This document shows, piece after piece, positions 22,021 to 36,668 of a DNA stretch of 64,000 bases (position 1 is its first letter; every line of letters starts with the position of its first letter). Below the pieces are notes generated by a model that saw nothing but the letters and a program-made list of their open reading frames with translations, had not been told where the DNA came from and ran no database searches. A program made the position numbers and the translations under genes. The stretch covers positions 372,001-436,000 of the forward strand of contig JAGMVK010000017.1 in the NCBI GenBank assembly GCA_020747065.1, given 5' to 3'. The stretch is from Cadophora sp. MPI-SDFR-AT-0126. Lineage: Eukaryota > Ascomycota > Leotiomycetes > Helotiales > Ploettnerulaceae.

Positions 22021-25000
22021 GCTTGCTCGACTTGAAAAGTCATGAGATTTCTGTCGGCGGAATTATCAACGACAAATCCGAGATCAGACGAGAAAACCAG
22101 TGGACAAGAGGGAGAAGGGAAGCCCTCCAGGGACCGAATCTCCCACATATCTGTCGACACTTCGTCTTGGTCCAAGGGATAGGAGCATATGTGGCCGATC
22201 CATATGAACTCTACGCATTAGAGTATCTCCTTCACGCTTTCTGCCGCTGAAAGATACCAAGAAAACGGTCTCCGATGCCTTCACATTCCCCGTTCCCTGA
22301 AGCTGTTCTGTGGCTGGCTGCTCTACGGGACGTAAGGTCTTTGAACGTCTGTGGTGCTTCTGTGGCGTTTCTGGCAGCGTTCAATTCGGCAAGGCAGACC
22401 AGAGCCTGGAGACTCGAGCTATAGATATAGAACGACAGAAAGTATATACCCAGTAAAGTAACATGTATTATACAAGTACAGCATTGCCGCTGATTTATTG
22501 ATGATACAAGCGAAAGTGCAAAGATAAAATAAGTGGATCTCCGTAAGCGAGCATAAACATCAACAGAAATCACCGAGGTGAGCGTCGCCAACTTCTATCA
22601 GCTCATCAGCTGGTAGGTAGGCAATTGAGCACAGCAATATTATTTTCAGAATCCAGCCCGATAATTCCAGCTCGAATTCATGAGCGAAGAGATCATATTT
22701 GACGAGGTCTGGAGGCGTAGGAGAGATCGTGACCGTGTCAGTGACATCCCACCAGATTTGGTAGGGGGCATGGATCTGTATACGATTTCAAAAAGCGGTT
22801 CTCACAGTTGCGTTTATTGCCGAGGCACCGATGGCAGTGACTAAAGGAGCTGACTGAAGATGTTGTGCTAGACGACATTGTGCTGGATGGTCCTGATCTT
22901 AGGCCTCGCCGTGGCCGGTAGTGAGGTAATCAGGAGGACCGCGACGGAATTTTATGAAGTTCAGTCGAAGGACAGCGAAGTGATGATACTATCGATCCAG
23001 ATAGGAGAAGGTATACTGCGCCATACGATCAATTACCATCCTGTTGACTGTTGATCGTGGTGCCATTCTTTCTCTCACCACTTTTCCAGCAAGCCTCGCC
23101 AGCTCCATATCCAGTCAAACCTTCATTCCGACATTCCAATTTCTGAAAGCAGTGATATTTGACATGGAAACGAACAGCATGTTACTCTGAAAGTTGAACC
23201 TCTGCTTAAAGTGTAGAGTTGTGCGAACTCCTTCATCCGATATCGATGTTGGCAACGACTTGTTTTTTGATTCAAGCGAAGAACTCAAATCCGGGAGCTA
23301 GAAGATAGCTAGAAATGGATGCAAAGTAAAGAACTCTTGGTACCGGAAGAATATACACAGCTACCTTTGTCGGTAGGCCCAATATTGATTGGTGAAATCG
23401 GGGACGGATACGGAGGGGAAGTAGCTGGTGTTAGCGTACCGTGGATTCGACGGGGGCTTGGCTTGACTTGGGTCGATGGTCGCGGAAGTGAGATAAGACA
23501 TGTTTGAGGAGGCGGGAAAGGCTGAGGGAGTTTAAGTGCAGCTGTGCCGATTGTTTTTTGTGTGAGAAAAGGAAGTGGAACAACTCAGTGAGATCAACGC
23601 AGTATCCCAACAGTCAGATACAGCCTTGTGGATCAAAGCATTAGACGTTCAACATTCGAACAAACTTATTTTGAACGAGTTCGAAGACTCTGGTATAGGA
23701 ATATCAAGCTTCTTTTTATCGCATTTATACCAACCTTCTGATTGAGAGTGCTCATGAGCTTTATTGCCTGGTGCCATTTGTTGTCGCCTCGGTTAAATCA
23801 CGGCCTCCAGACATGCGCACGCGTTACACCGACCTTCGATCTGGAAAAAAGTGCTGCCCTGTATTTGCTTGACCTGTATTGGCTTAGACCATAGAGTTCA
23901 TTGACATCTTTCGTCCGCCATCAGAATCAGGTAATGTCTTTTTCGGCGCCAGGCTCGATTCCAATCACTCACCGCCCTGTTGCACAGAGCCACCATAGGC
24001 CAATTCAGCGATCGCGGGGTTATCTCCGGCTCCCCTCAGCGATGACGAGTATGGGTGGTACGGTAGGCACAAGGCTCTTGACGAACAACTCGCCTGCGTC
24101 CACCCAGTGCTAGCTGAAATCTATGCAGACTTCCCAGAGAATCCGGTGGAGAAGTGAAAATGCCATACCACTACTCCGTATGCAATACGCATCCTATGCG
24201 GAAGCTTTTACCTAGTTGTACTACTAGACTTAGGTTGTGTTCTGGAAGAACTTGGTGGGTTGCTCGGCTGCGTGGCATGGTCATGGCATGGTTGGCTGTG
24301 CGACCATAGGCTGGGGATGGGACGCGGTGGGTAGAATGATACTAGTGCATTTTCCTTCCATCCTTTTTTTGTTTTCCTTGAGATCGGATAAGAAGAGTGG
24401 GATAGACGATTGAGTTCATGATTTCAACATAAATATGGAGCTTGTGAGTGTTGAAGTTGACGAGGAAAATACTTACCCGTGGTTGAACCTAATCGATTGA
24501 CATGAATTGATGGGATCTCCGTCGATGACATCTTCCCGAACATGTCCCTCGGATCGAGTAGATATAAATCCGCATTTCAAAATTCTACTCTCAGGTTGAT
24601 GGAATTGATGGCGGTAAACAATACTTACTCCTAGCTGACCGATTTTCTTACCTTGCCCTCGTGTCTCTCTTCCTCCTTGCTCAGGGCTCCGGCTCCGATG
24701 GCATTAATGCGATTCAAGTTCGACGACCTGTTGACGGACAAACGATGACGTCGGTGTGGAAATCGTGGGACAGGATGGCATTCTCCACGTCTGTCTCGGT
24801 TCTGACCCACGAAGGAGCATCGCCGCCCTGAGCAACCAGACATATCCTTGTACCTTTCCGAGACATCAAGGAAAGCACGCAGGCACGCAATGGAGGGGTT
24901 GGAGGGGTAAGTAAATTGAAGGGAGAAGAATAACGGGAATGTCTGGCTGGGAGGTTGTTAAATCTTTGTATTTATTGATGATTGCTTTCAAGACTCCAAG

Positions 25001-26284
25001 AGATTCATATTTATTTTCATAATTGCTACGATACAACCAATTCTACTAGACTCCCAACAACCCCATATCTTGTAAGGCTCAGCATTCTTCTTCAAGTTGA
25101 AGACCTCGTTGAGTCGCCTTGACCTATCCTATGCCTGCTCGGCAGGCCTAACCAGCTGCAAAAACAGCGACGACGAGGATTGCAGACCCTGGCTCTTGGG
25201 CTCCTTGATGGTCTGGACTTGATTGCTCTTGCAAAACTTGAGAAGCTTTGGAAATACATAAATGTACGGCCCTTCCCATTCCTTGCCTATTCTACGCTTT
25301 GCTCGCCCCCTTCTTCCCTCCCCTCCCCCTTCCCGGCCATCCACGATCAAGACAAGATCTGCAAAGACGATCGTGCAAAAAAGTTAAATCCAACTTCAAC
25401 TTCACGTGCAACGACCGAGTCGTTCATTCACGACCAGCTGGTACCAGTCAAATCAAATCGCATCGGATCAGATTCAATTCAATCACCACAATCACACCAC
25501 CCGCCAACGGCGTCTGCTCCTGATAACCTACTACCTACTTTACCGTGCCTTACCATACAGTACAATAGGAACGCTGGACCGCGCCTTTTCCTCTGATCGA
25601 TTCTGGTCTTGTTATACCTCCCTGCCCTGCCTACATTGGTGTGCGCTCTGCACCTAAAATACCGGATACCTCCCCAGCTTCCTACAACAGACGTTCGTTC
25701 TTGGGCCGCTACTTGCTCCTAGTCGACCTCCCGATCCCCAATCGTTATCCCCAAGCAGACATTGATCGAGGCATACTACTTTTATCCGCCAGCAAGCCAC
25801 GGATTACTATCAACTCAGGTAAGCAGGCCACTCCAAACTCTTTCCAGTGGAAACTCTGCAAGAAACGGCTTTTCTTCTCGGAAGAAATCCTTCTTTCGAG
25901 AGTGAATGGAAGCCGGGAATAACAGCTATCTGTTCCCTTCTAATCTCGCAATTTTTTTTGAATGTTGCCACAACTTGCCTGCCCCGCCGAGACTGACTTC
26001 TTGCCCCTCAGGACTCGACTCGAGTTGACCGTGTCGGACAAGCCTGGCCCTGGTCTGTTACGGTTAGCGACTGCTAGGCGATTAGTACGGCGAAAACAAC
26101 CCCCAATCTCAAATCCCATCCTATCCTATCCTGTCCCTCCCATTCCATCCTATCCTATCCAAAACAACCACTCTTTACACCTACTTCCTCCGCCGTCGAC
26201 ATACTTTCAAGCTCCTCCCGCACCGCACAACCACCACCACCAACATCTGCCTCGACCGCCATCGCCAGTCGCCCAGCTTTCGCC
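22021..26284. other. 4.3-kb gene-poor region upstream of HOG1
   Basis: No gene with known domains is visible. The minus strand between about 24.9 and 23.95 kb carries a few coding-like pieces and good splice donors and is treated as a finding. From about 25.1 kb onward the plus strand is C/T-rich. A strong donor (CAG|GTAAGC at about 25820) there suggests an intron in a long HOG1 leader. CCTAT repeats occur at about 26115-26160. Confidence 0.4.
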
Positions 26285-27844
<1,560 letters not shown>

Positions 27845-29919
27845 GCCATCATTGGGCAGGGAGAGATATCGATATCGGGTGGGAAGGAGCCAAAAATATT
27901 GTTGCTTGGGAGGAAAGCTTTGAGCTTTTGAGCAACGAGCCTCGCATCGGAATGAAATATGATACCGGGTCAGAAGACGAGCAGCGGATTCTTCGTCTCT
28001 TCCTCGTCTTTTGATTATTGCTCTCAGGGTTGGGAGACAGGACTGGGCTTTTGCAACCTCTTTATCTTTCCTTTTTCTCTACTATTACCTCTGCTTCCGT
28101 TGCCTTTTGTCTGTTCCTTCTCTGGCGTCAACAAACATAAATGCATGGAAACGTGGGCAAAGCTTCTTCCTTTCGCGGTCGCAGGGGAGGAAGACCAAGT
28201 ACTACAATAGTCTTTCGGGAACTGGCTTGGACCTGGACTGGTTGGGCTGGAGTAGATACGACAAATGGAATGGAATGGAAATGAAATGACATGATGGATG
28301 GATGAATCAATGAATCCGTTCTTATCAAGGAGTTTCCCTACTATCTTGGTTGCCGGTGAGCGACGGGAGATCGTGTGGTTACTGACTTGACTGATCGTTA
28401 GGAGCTGAAGCTGAACATGGCGGTGAAGAACCGGACCTCCAATGTCAGATGATGGTTCGCCCGACTGGACGATGGACTGGGCAAATAGAATCTAGGAATT
28501 GCCCTTCTGCATTTCTCTTCGCGACTGACCGGTTTATGGATTTGGTATTGGGGAATAATATGGATCTCTGGAAAGCAGGGGAGGCAAGTGAGGTGCCCGG
28601 CCCAAATAGATTCAGCTGAAGACTCATCTATGGGAAAGGGAGAAAGTCGCCACTTTGACGATGTCCAATAGATTCGGAACTAGCTCTTTCTACACTTTCT
28701 TCAGCTATGATGGAATGGACATGCATAAGTAGGAGATGCGAAGAAGATGCATAGTCCTCACTCTGGTCTATCTTTCGCTACCACGCCACATACACTTTAC
28801 CTACCCTGCCCGTTCCTCCTTACATTGCCGTCAAAGTAAACGTCTCATTGCGTCTCTGTTCCGCATAGACTTCGTGACGTGCATATTAGCCACCTCGTAA
28901 ATACAGAGTAGCATCAGCCATATGGAGCTACAGGATATCAGAAGTCAATCCAATCCAATCACGTGGACTTCAACGACCCGCATCCCAGTCTACGGGGTGC
29001 TGCATCTCTGATTGGGGCTGAAGATCGAACATGAGGTGTATGTATGTGAGGTTCGCTGGCAGCCATGCGAGTTGATGCAAGGAAGCAAGCTACTACTTGA
29101 GGACCGAGACTCGCCTTTCTGGCGGTCAGAACATGAATCGGCCAGTCTATTCCTCTACCGTGTTGTAATTCGTAGGCTTGGAGATCTCGCTGCAGAATGA
29201 GAAGGGCGAGTGAGGATTCAGGAAAGGCGAGCACGGTAAGGCAATTAATTATAGTATATGGGATGCATAGATCAAAAGCATGCAGCATCGGCTTCTGCAG
29301 GCTTCAAGTACAACCTGAGAGATTTGGTTTACCTTACGGAGGTACCGTCGTTACCTTTCAATTCTGCAGGGAAACGTGGCTGTTGAATTGCCCTGTAAAG
29401 GTGGATCGCCATCGCATCGTATCGGCTCCGGCAATAGCAACCCAAGACCAGCAGCAACTTTATTTTTGATCTGATCTGATCCGATCAACTTCGTCCCGTC
29501 TGGACTCGTCTGATTGTCTCCCCAGTCCTCACACCTTACCACGATCCATCGCCTTTTTGTTACTTACTCCAAAAGTTACGTTTTCAAGGAGGGGTAAAGG
29601 AGAATAACGGTGCAGGGCGGATAAGGATATTTTGAATTGATCGTACGGCTGGACACCTCGACAATTGCAGATCACTAGCAAGCTAGGAAGCATGTGTTAA
29701 GCAGGGCGAGACGACAACGAGGCGAGCAAGGCGAGACAGGACTGGTTGGATCAGAAGACGGAACTGCGAAGACGACTGGAATTACAGTTACGGCACGATT
29801 GCAATTGGGATTGAGGGGTATCGATAAGCACTGGCTTGGATCGCATTGGATTGAATTGGAGTTCGAGACAAAAGAACACCAGAAAGCACACAGACACCTA
29901 GACCAGCAGACAAGCAAAC
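27845..29919. other. intergenic between HOG1 and AVL9
   Basis: About 2 kb. The first 500 bases are probably the HOG1 3' UTR and contain an imperfect GGAATG/GGATG run near 28265-28310. The part after about 29.4 kb is likely the AVL9 promoter and leader. No supported gene. Confidence 0.45.
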
Positions 29920-32680
29920 ATGGAGACGAACAAGCTGGAGGACAAGATGGAGAATATTGACCTCGATGCCCCGACGCCGAAGGAGATGCCTGCTGTTGAG
30001 CCTACGACTGAGCCTGAGCTTGTCGCGGGGTCTGCAGCTCCTCTTGGATCCGACCCTGCGTCTACGTCTACGCTCCCCGTGAAGGAGAGTAATGGCATAC
30101 CTGCACCAACGCATGCATCAGCAAAAAATGGCACTGCTGCACACGGAGCTGGGAACGGGTTCGTGCCGCTTGTTACGGTGGTGGGATTTCATCATGCGAG
30201 GTGAGTTATAGCTTTTCGAGCTCCGGGTGAGGATTGAGGAATGGGGGTGGATTGAAGATTGGAGGTAGGATATGGAGCTAGAGAATGGGCTGACCAATAT
30301 AAAAGGGGTCCGGAAGTAGAGAGTTGGTTTGGGGCTCCTGATGGCGTAGATCCAGCTGTGGACAATGAGTGGCCTTTACTGCCATTCATGGCATTGAGTG
30401 ATGGTGCTCATGTGTAAGTCTCACTTACCCTCTTTCCTTCTGCTCCACAAGTCACATCTGCAACTGTAGACCAGGAAATTTCCATGTGCAATTGCTCACA
30501 AACATATCCCAGTTCCACTGAAGACTTCTCCTACTTCACCCTCCTCCGCCCAGCACACAATGACCTCCCCGCCACCTCCCTCTTCGGCATCTCCTGCACT
30601 CGTCAAATGGATGCCTCCGCCCTCCTCAACCGACCCGCAGATGTGACACGATCGACCGTCCAGAAAGCCGTCGTCGTAATAGCCGACTCGCCGCAGTTCT
30701 TCGGCATGCTACGAGAGCGACTGAGCGTGGTTACGAAAGCTTGGTTTGCCCAGAGAGAGTTCTCGGACACAGAGATCCTGAAGAGGTTCCAGGAGAGCCT
30801 GCAGGAGGAGAAGGAGAGGGGTGTGGGGCAGGCGGAGGAGGACAGGGAGGAGTATCTGGGCATGAGCTTAAGGGAGTTGGTGAGGGAGTTTAAGGCGCAG
30901 ACTTTGGTGCTCTTTAAGTGTTGTTTGCTGCAACCGAAGGTATTTTCCATTTCACTCTCCCATCGTGCTTGTCTAGTTAATTTCTGACTTAGTTTGGTGC
31001 AGATGCTCTTTTTCGGCTCGAGATGCGAAAGGTTATGCATGATGCAATTTTCCCTCATTTCTCTAATACCAGGCCTTATTCGAAATTTGCAGGATTGTGC
31101 AGATCCGGATCTAGATGCTTATGAGAGGCATTTGACGAAACCTACCAGCCTGAAAACTAGTGATCGTAGTTCATTATTGTCTTATATGGGTTTGCCGTTA
31201 CAGATTTTTGGGAAGGTATGTGTCAAGAAAGAAATGGAGGCTGCGTCGTCTCTGGTGATTTGACATACTGACTTCAACCCAGGGGAGTTTGTTTGGTCCT
31301 TATACCCCGTTACAGCAATTGGACATTTTAGCGGATTATGGAACAAAGTCATATATTGTGGGATCAACGAATTCCTTACTGTTGCAACAAAGAGATCGAT
31401 ACAGCGACATTCTCATCAATTTAGACAACACAACTATCAACATCACGTCGAGCTCGCTTAGAGCAGCGCTGGCTCTCTCAGTTGCAGATCGAAGATGGAT
31501 CGACTTCATCACTCAATCCGTCAACGATACCTGGGACGATGCAAATCCAGGACGGCCCAAGACCATGGGCTACGTCGGCTCTGAAGAGTTTATCCGTCTC
31601 CAATTCGAGGAATACCTTCTTTCCCTAATCTCTGCAGTTAAATGCCACAATTACCTGCAGCATCACGCCCACAACCCGAAAGTCATGCTCCCACAAGTCG
31701 AAGGCGACCCCGCCCACGATTTCGGAATCGACTGGATCGAGGCCTGGAGTCGCTCTGAGAATTATCGCATCTGGGATCGCTATACAGACAGCCACCTTTT
31801 TGACATCGTCGAGCCCAAGCATCCCTGTGCTGGCGGGCTCACAATCGAAGATGTTCAGCGCCGCATGATGGAGCAAGTCAAAGAATACAAGCTCGACGAG
31901 CGCTTCGCAACGGGCAAAGAAGTCCTCGGCCGAAACCTCCAAGCAGGCCGCGAGAAAGCCAGCACAGCTTTCAACAAATTGTACGCTGACATTGAAGCAC
32001 GCCGTGAAGCCCAGAGGAAGAAATACGAAGAGCAGCGCCGCGAAGCAGAGAAGAACGGTACGGCGCTCCCGAGTCCTGGATTCACCGCCCCGGATCTGAA
32101 TGGTGCCAAACAGACCGTACAGAGCGTAGGCAGTAAAGCAGGCGCATATATCGGCAGCTGGGGAACTTGGATGGGTGAGAAGAGGAAGACGGGGTGGGGA
32201 CGAAGTTCCTCTACGTCTGCTGCGCAGCGCAAGGAGAAGGAGAATGTGTCTACGTTACCGATCAGGCAACTTGGAAGTGGAGACGAGAAGAAGAGGCCCG
32301 AGCCTATCAAAACGAATGATAGACCGAAAACCATGGAGAGTTATGAGGAGAGTCTCTTCGATGCCGAACACACCTCTCCTCCTAAAAATCTCGACGCCAC
32401 TTCTTCTGTCAAGAGGAAGTCCGTACCTCCGCCACCTGATTCTTCACCCCGCAAATCAACCTCTAAACCTCAACCATCGCCGAGAGCGCCATCTAGGTTT
32501 CACGAGGAGATGGATGATGAGCCGGTTGCGGCGCCTGTTCCCGGTGTGGTGGCGGAGGAACATCAGGTTTGGGGGGAGGAAAGGAAAGGAAAGGAGGAGA
32601 CGGATGGGGAGAGGAGGGAGAGGAGTAGTGCTGTTGCGGAGGCTGTAGTGGAGGCTACGAAGACGCCTATTTCGCCTTGA
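29920..32680 (+). CDS. AVL9: late secretory pathway protein Avl9
   Basis: Five exons: 29920-30200, 30306-30413, 30513-30939, 31003-31215 and 31283-32680, giving 808 aa. After an acidic, Pro-rich leader of about 85 residues the conserved Avl9 (DENN-related) domain begins with FVPLVTVVGFHHARGPEVE. It continues with WPLLPFMALSDGAH, FSYFTLLRP, LFGISCTRQMDASAL and the FGPYTPLQQLD region. Residues after about 600 are charged and disordered, with Lys/Glu-rich and Ser/Pro-rich stretches, and are probably poorly conserved. Yeast Avl9 acts in exit of exocytic vesicles from the Golgi and the family resembles DENN-type Rab regulators. The 3' end is convergent with the glycogen phosphorylase gene. Confidence 0.93.
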
Positions 32681-33551
32681 AAAGTTGGGCGTGAGATAGG
32701 CACTTAAGAGGAGATAACAAGGGACGTCAGGGGTACTTCAAGGGAGAAGGAGAAGGACAGAAGCCGTGTTGCTATGAAGAGAACCGAAAAGGCGCTTCTG
32801 ATAACTACATACAGCAAAGGCGACAACGAAATCGACAGAGAGCCAAATGAGACAGAACAGTCAGTCAGTCAAGTGGATTTTAGAAGCAAGCAAGCAAGCG
32901 AGCATCCTGCATCAGGAATACGGCGTTGGAGCTGGCGTTCTTCTAGGGCTGTCTCACATCTCCTGAGATATCTGAGGAAAGAGCAGCCAGGAATTTGGTG
33001 GATTTATTGGGTAACGAATTCAATGAAAAGATTGTCATACCTACCCATCTACCTTTTCATGTGCCCTTATTATTCCGATAGCTGGGAGTGAACCGAGTTT
33101 CTCAAAGAGTCGGTTTTTTTCCCCTGTCCCAAACTTGACATACAGTCGATCTCCAAGGCATCGATCAATCTGCACAAACTTTCTCGAGTCTCGGGGAAAT
33201 GATGTGATGATTACTTCTCTTCCACAATGCAGACTCTGAACCGCACTGTCAAAACATCAGGTTTCCATTTTTGAAGATAATCATTCCACGCCCTTTTCAT
33301 ATTTCAGCTGTAAACAGCGTCACACCATAAACTCACAAACAGTCACAAAAAATCTTCCAAAAATTGTTAATCAAGGCTTCCAATGGCCGTAAAAGTCTCT
33401 GTGTGCTCATTAACCCCTATCTATCTGTTCCTTCCCTTCCACCTGGCCATCATCTCCAGACCCAAACAGACCCAATCCAAGCCCACTCCATCCCATTTTC
33501 ATTCCTTTACTCTAGATATATCTAGACGCGCTTTTCTACTGTTCACGACAT
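32681..33551. other. intergenic between convergent AVL9 and GPH1
   Basis: This 871-bp 3'-3' interval is A/T-rich in the second half. It should hold both polyadenylation regions. No coding evidence. Confidence 0.5.
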
Positions 33552-36500
33552 CTACAACTCACCCTTCTGCATACCGGAACCACCTGACTTCCCAGGAGCC
33601 AAAGGCTCGATGTTCCAGATACTCTCCGCATACTCATTGATGCAACGATCACTGCTGAAGAAACCCATGCGAGCCACGCTAGTAATGCACTTGGTGATCC
33701 ACTCATCTTGGTTCTTGTAGGCCTCGTCGACGAGAGCCTGGGTCTGGTTGTAGCTGTGGAAATCGTCCGAGACGAGGTAGTAGTCACCGTGCTCTTCGAT
33801 AGCTCCGACGAGAGCGCCGAATGAGGCGGCATCTCCGAAAGTGTTCTTCTTGATGGCCTCGAAGACGGCACTGAGGTCAGGATCGAGCGTGTGAGAGCCG
33901 TAGTTATGTGCATGACGAAGATCCTCAACATCCTCGGCCAGATTACCAAATAGGAAGATGTTGTTCTCGCCAATCTCGCGAGTGATTTCGATCTAGATGA
34001 TTGTAAGCATAGCAGGACACATGGGGAATCAGTAAACCCACATTTGCTCCGTCACATGTACCAATAATCAGACCACCATTCAAGACGAACTTCATGTTTG
34101 AAGTACCACTCGCCTCAGTACCAGCAGTCGAGATGTGCTCACTAATATCACTGGCAGGGATAATAATCTCAGCTTTGGAGACATTGTAATCCTCCAAGAA
34201 AATGACCTTCAAGAGATCTCCGACATCCTTGTCGTTGTTTACAACAGCACCAACACTGTTGATGAGATGAATGATGGTCTTGGCCATCCAGTATCCAGGA
34301 GCAGCCTTACCTCCAAAGATGGAGACTCTTGGTGCGAGCTTCTTTCGCTCTGCTGCAGTCATTGACTTGATAGTGAGATATCTGTGAATGACACCGAAGA
34401 TGTTCATTTGCTGGCGCTTGTACTCGTGTATCCGCTTGACTTGGATATCGAACAACGCAGCTGGGTTGACTGTCACGCCGGTGGTAGTTTGGATGTGTTT
34501 CGCAAGGCGGACTTTGTTGGCATACTTGATCTCCGCCCACTCCTTCTTGAACTCTTTGTCATCAACGTACTTCTCAAGCTCATTGAGATTGTTGAGGTCC
34601 TTGAGGAATCCAAGACCATTTCCGGTCTTACTGGCGATCAACTCTGAGAGTCTGGGATTGGCTTGGTGCAACCATCGTCTAGGGGTGATACCGTTGGTCA
34701 CGTTGGTGAACTTGTCTGGTCCGAAAACCTTAACAAAGTCTCTGAAAATGGTGGTCTTAATCAGATCAGAATGAAGTTCTGCAACACCGTTGACCTTATG
34801 AGATCCGACAATGGCCAAGTAAGCCATGCGGACCATTTTCGGTTGCGATTCCTCGATGATGGACACCCGCGAAAGGAGGTCTCTCTCGTTGGGGAACTTT
34901 CGCTCCACACTTTGCAGGAAGAGCAAGTTGATCTCATAAATGATCTGGAGATGTCTTGGGAGTAAGTTCTGGAAAAGCGGAACAGACCACTTCTCAAGTG
35001 CTTCTGGAAGGACCGTGTGATTAGTGTAGCCGAACTGAAAACGGTTAGCGAGATCCAAGTTGAAAGCAGTGTTTACTTGCAGTTTGCGAGACAATGCTCC
35101 ATGCCTCGTCCCACTCAAGCCCCTCTTGGTCAATGAGAATACGCTGAAGCTCGACAATGGCAAGAGTTGGGTGGGTATCATTCAGTTGAATAGCAACCTG
35201 ATCAGAGAATTCGGACCATGCACGCTTGGACTTCTTGAATCGACGGACAATATCGTACAGCGAAGCAGCAACCCAGAAGTATTGTTGCTTCAGGCGAAGC
35301 TCCTTACCACGATCGAGGTTATCGTTGGGGTATAGGACAGCGCTGATAGTCTCTGCGCGTTGTTGATCTGCAACCGAGCTTTCATAGTCGCCGCTGTTGA
35401 ACTTTTGGAAATCGAACTCGCCACTTGCAGCTTTGCTGGACCACAGACGCAGGTTGTTGGTAGTCGCGGTATCGAAACCGGGAACTGGTACATCATAGGC
35501 AACTGCCTTGACAATCTCTCCGCCTTCCCAAGACACTTTGCTGACGCCTTGCGCATCCTGGTATTTTCTGACGTGACCGTAGAATTGGATCTATGAGGTG
35601 TCAGTCCACCGACCCAGAGATCTGAGCAACAAAACTTACATCTACGACAATATCGTGTCTTGGGAATTCCCAAGGATTGAAGTCAAGCCAGTAGTCAGGA
35701 ACTTCGACTTGGTATCCATCCACAATTTCTTGCTTGAAAATACCATATCTGTATCTCAGTCCGTAACCCCAAGCTGGGTAGTTGAGGGAGGCCATTGAAT
35801 CGAGGAAACAAGCAGCCAGTCTTCCAAGACCACCGTTTCCAAGCGCAGCATCGTGTTCCTGGTTGATGATATCTTCGATGCGGAAACCGAGGTCAGAAAG
35901 TCCCTCTACAGAAATAGTCAGCGAAATTCGGAAATACTGGGAAGAGGGGGGGGGTAGAATCATACCCTTTGCAACATTCTTGAGCCCAACATTCAGCATA
36001 GCATTGTCCAAAGCTCTACCCATCAAGAACTCCAAACTGAGATAGTAAATTCTCTTGCTATCAGCAAAAGTCTGTCTCTGTTGTGTACGATTCCACTCAG
36101 TGATGAGACGATCTCTGAAAGCCAAACTAGCAGCAGCATATGCAGCAGTCTCGTCGCAATTGAACATACTACGAGCAAGTGTGGTCTCGACATGCCTGAC
36201 TACTTCTTTCTCGAAGTCCTCCTTGTTCTTGAAGCCGTGAGGTGCGAACTTCTTCCATGCTTCACGTTGAGGTTCGGGGATGGAAGCTGGCAACACAAAA
36301 TCGTCAGTACAATATAAAGAAACCAAATAACGTAATTCCTGGAGCTGTGGGAATTGAGACGAGATATTGTGCAATTCTCAGAAATTAACCTGGGAATATC
36401 GTTGACGGATGAGAATGGCAGAAGCTCATGCCAATCCATGCAAGCTCCCTTCCCCGCCAAAATGAGGGGAAGTGACGTGGAAACAGAAGAATTGGAAGAA

Positions 36501-36668
36501 CAAGGAAAACTCACCCTCAACAGTCTTGATCTCACCAGCTCCAAAACCAGTGAAAGTTCTCTTATGTTTTGGTCTCGAGAAACCCGGACCAACCGGACCC
36601 TGGAGCTCAGAGATAGGCGCACTGGTCGAGGGACGACGCTCTCTCATACCGGGGAATGTACTGGCCAT
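33552..36668 (-). CDS. GPH1: glycogen phosphorylase
   Basis: Six exons: 36668-36515, 36286-35966, 35905-35640, 35590-35081, 35034-34042 and 33992-33552, giving 894 aa. It releases glucose-1-phosphate from glycogen using pyridoxal phosphate. Motifs include [50 protein letters not shown], the catalytic-domain [32 protein letters not shown] and the PLP site [10 protein letters not shown] with Lys near 732. The short N-terminal extension has RRPS and KHKRT, where phosphorylation could act by analogy with yeast Gph1. Intron 4 (35080-35035) must be a GC-AG intron (donor GCAAGT) to keep the frame. An upstream in-frame ATG at 36689 would add seven residues. STRE-like AGGGG sites lie upstream. Confidence 0.96.

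Noticed and set aside
24460..24480. ATACTTACC string resembling the 5' end of U1 snRNA
   Set aside because: The match is just the reverse complement of a GTAAGTAT donor; no Sm site or stem-loops follow.
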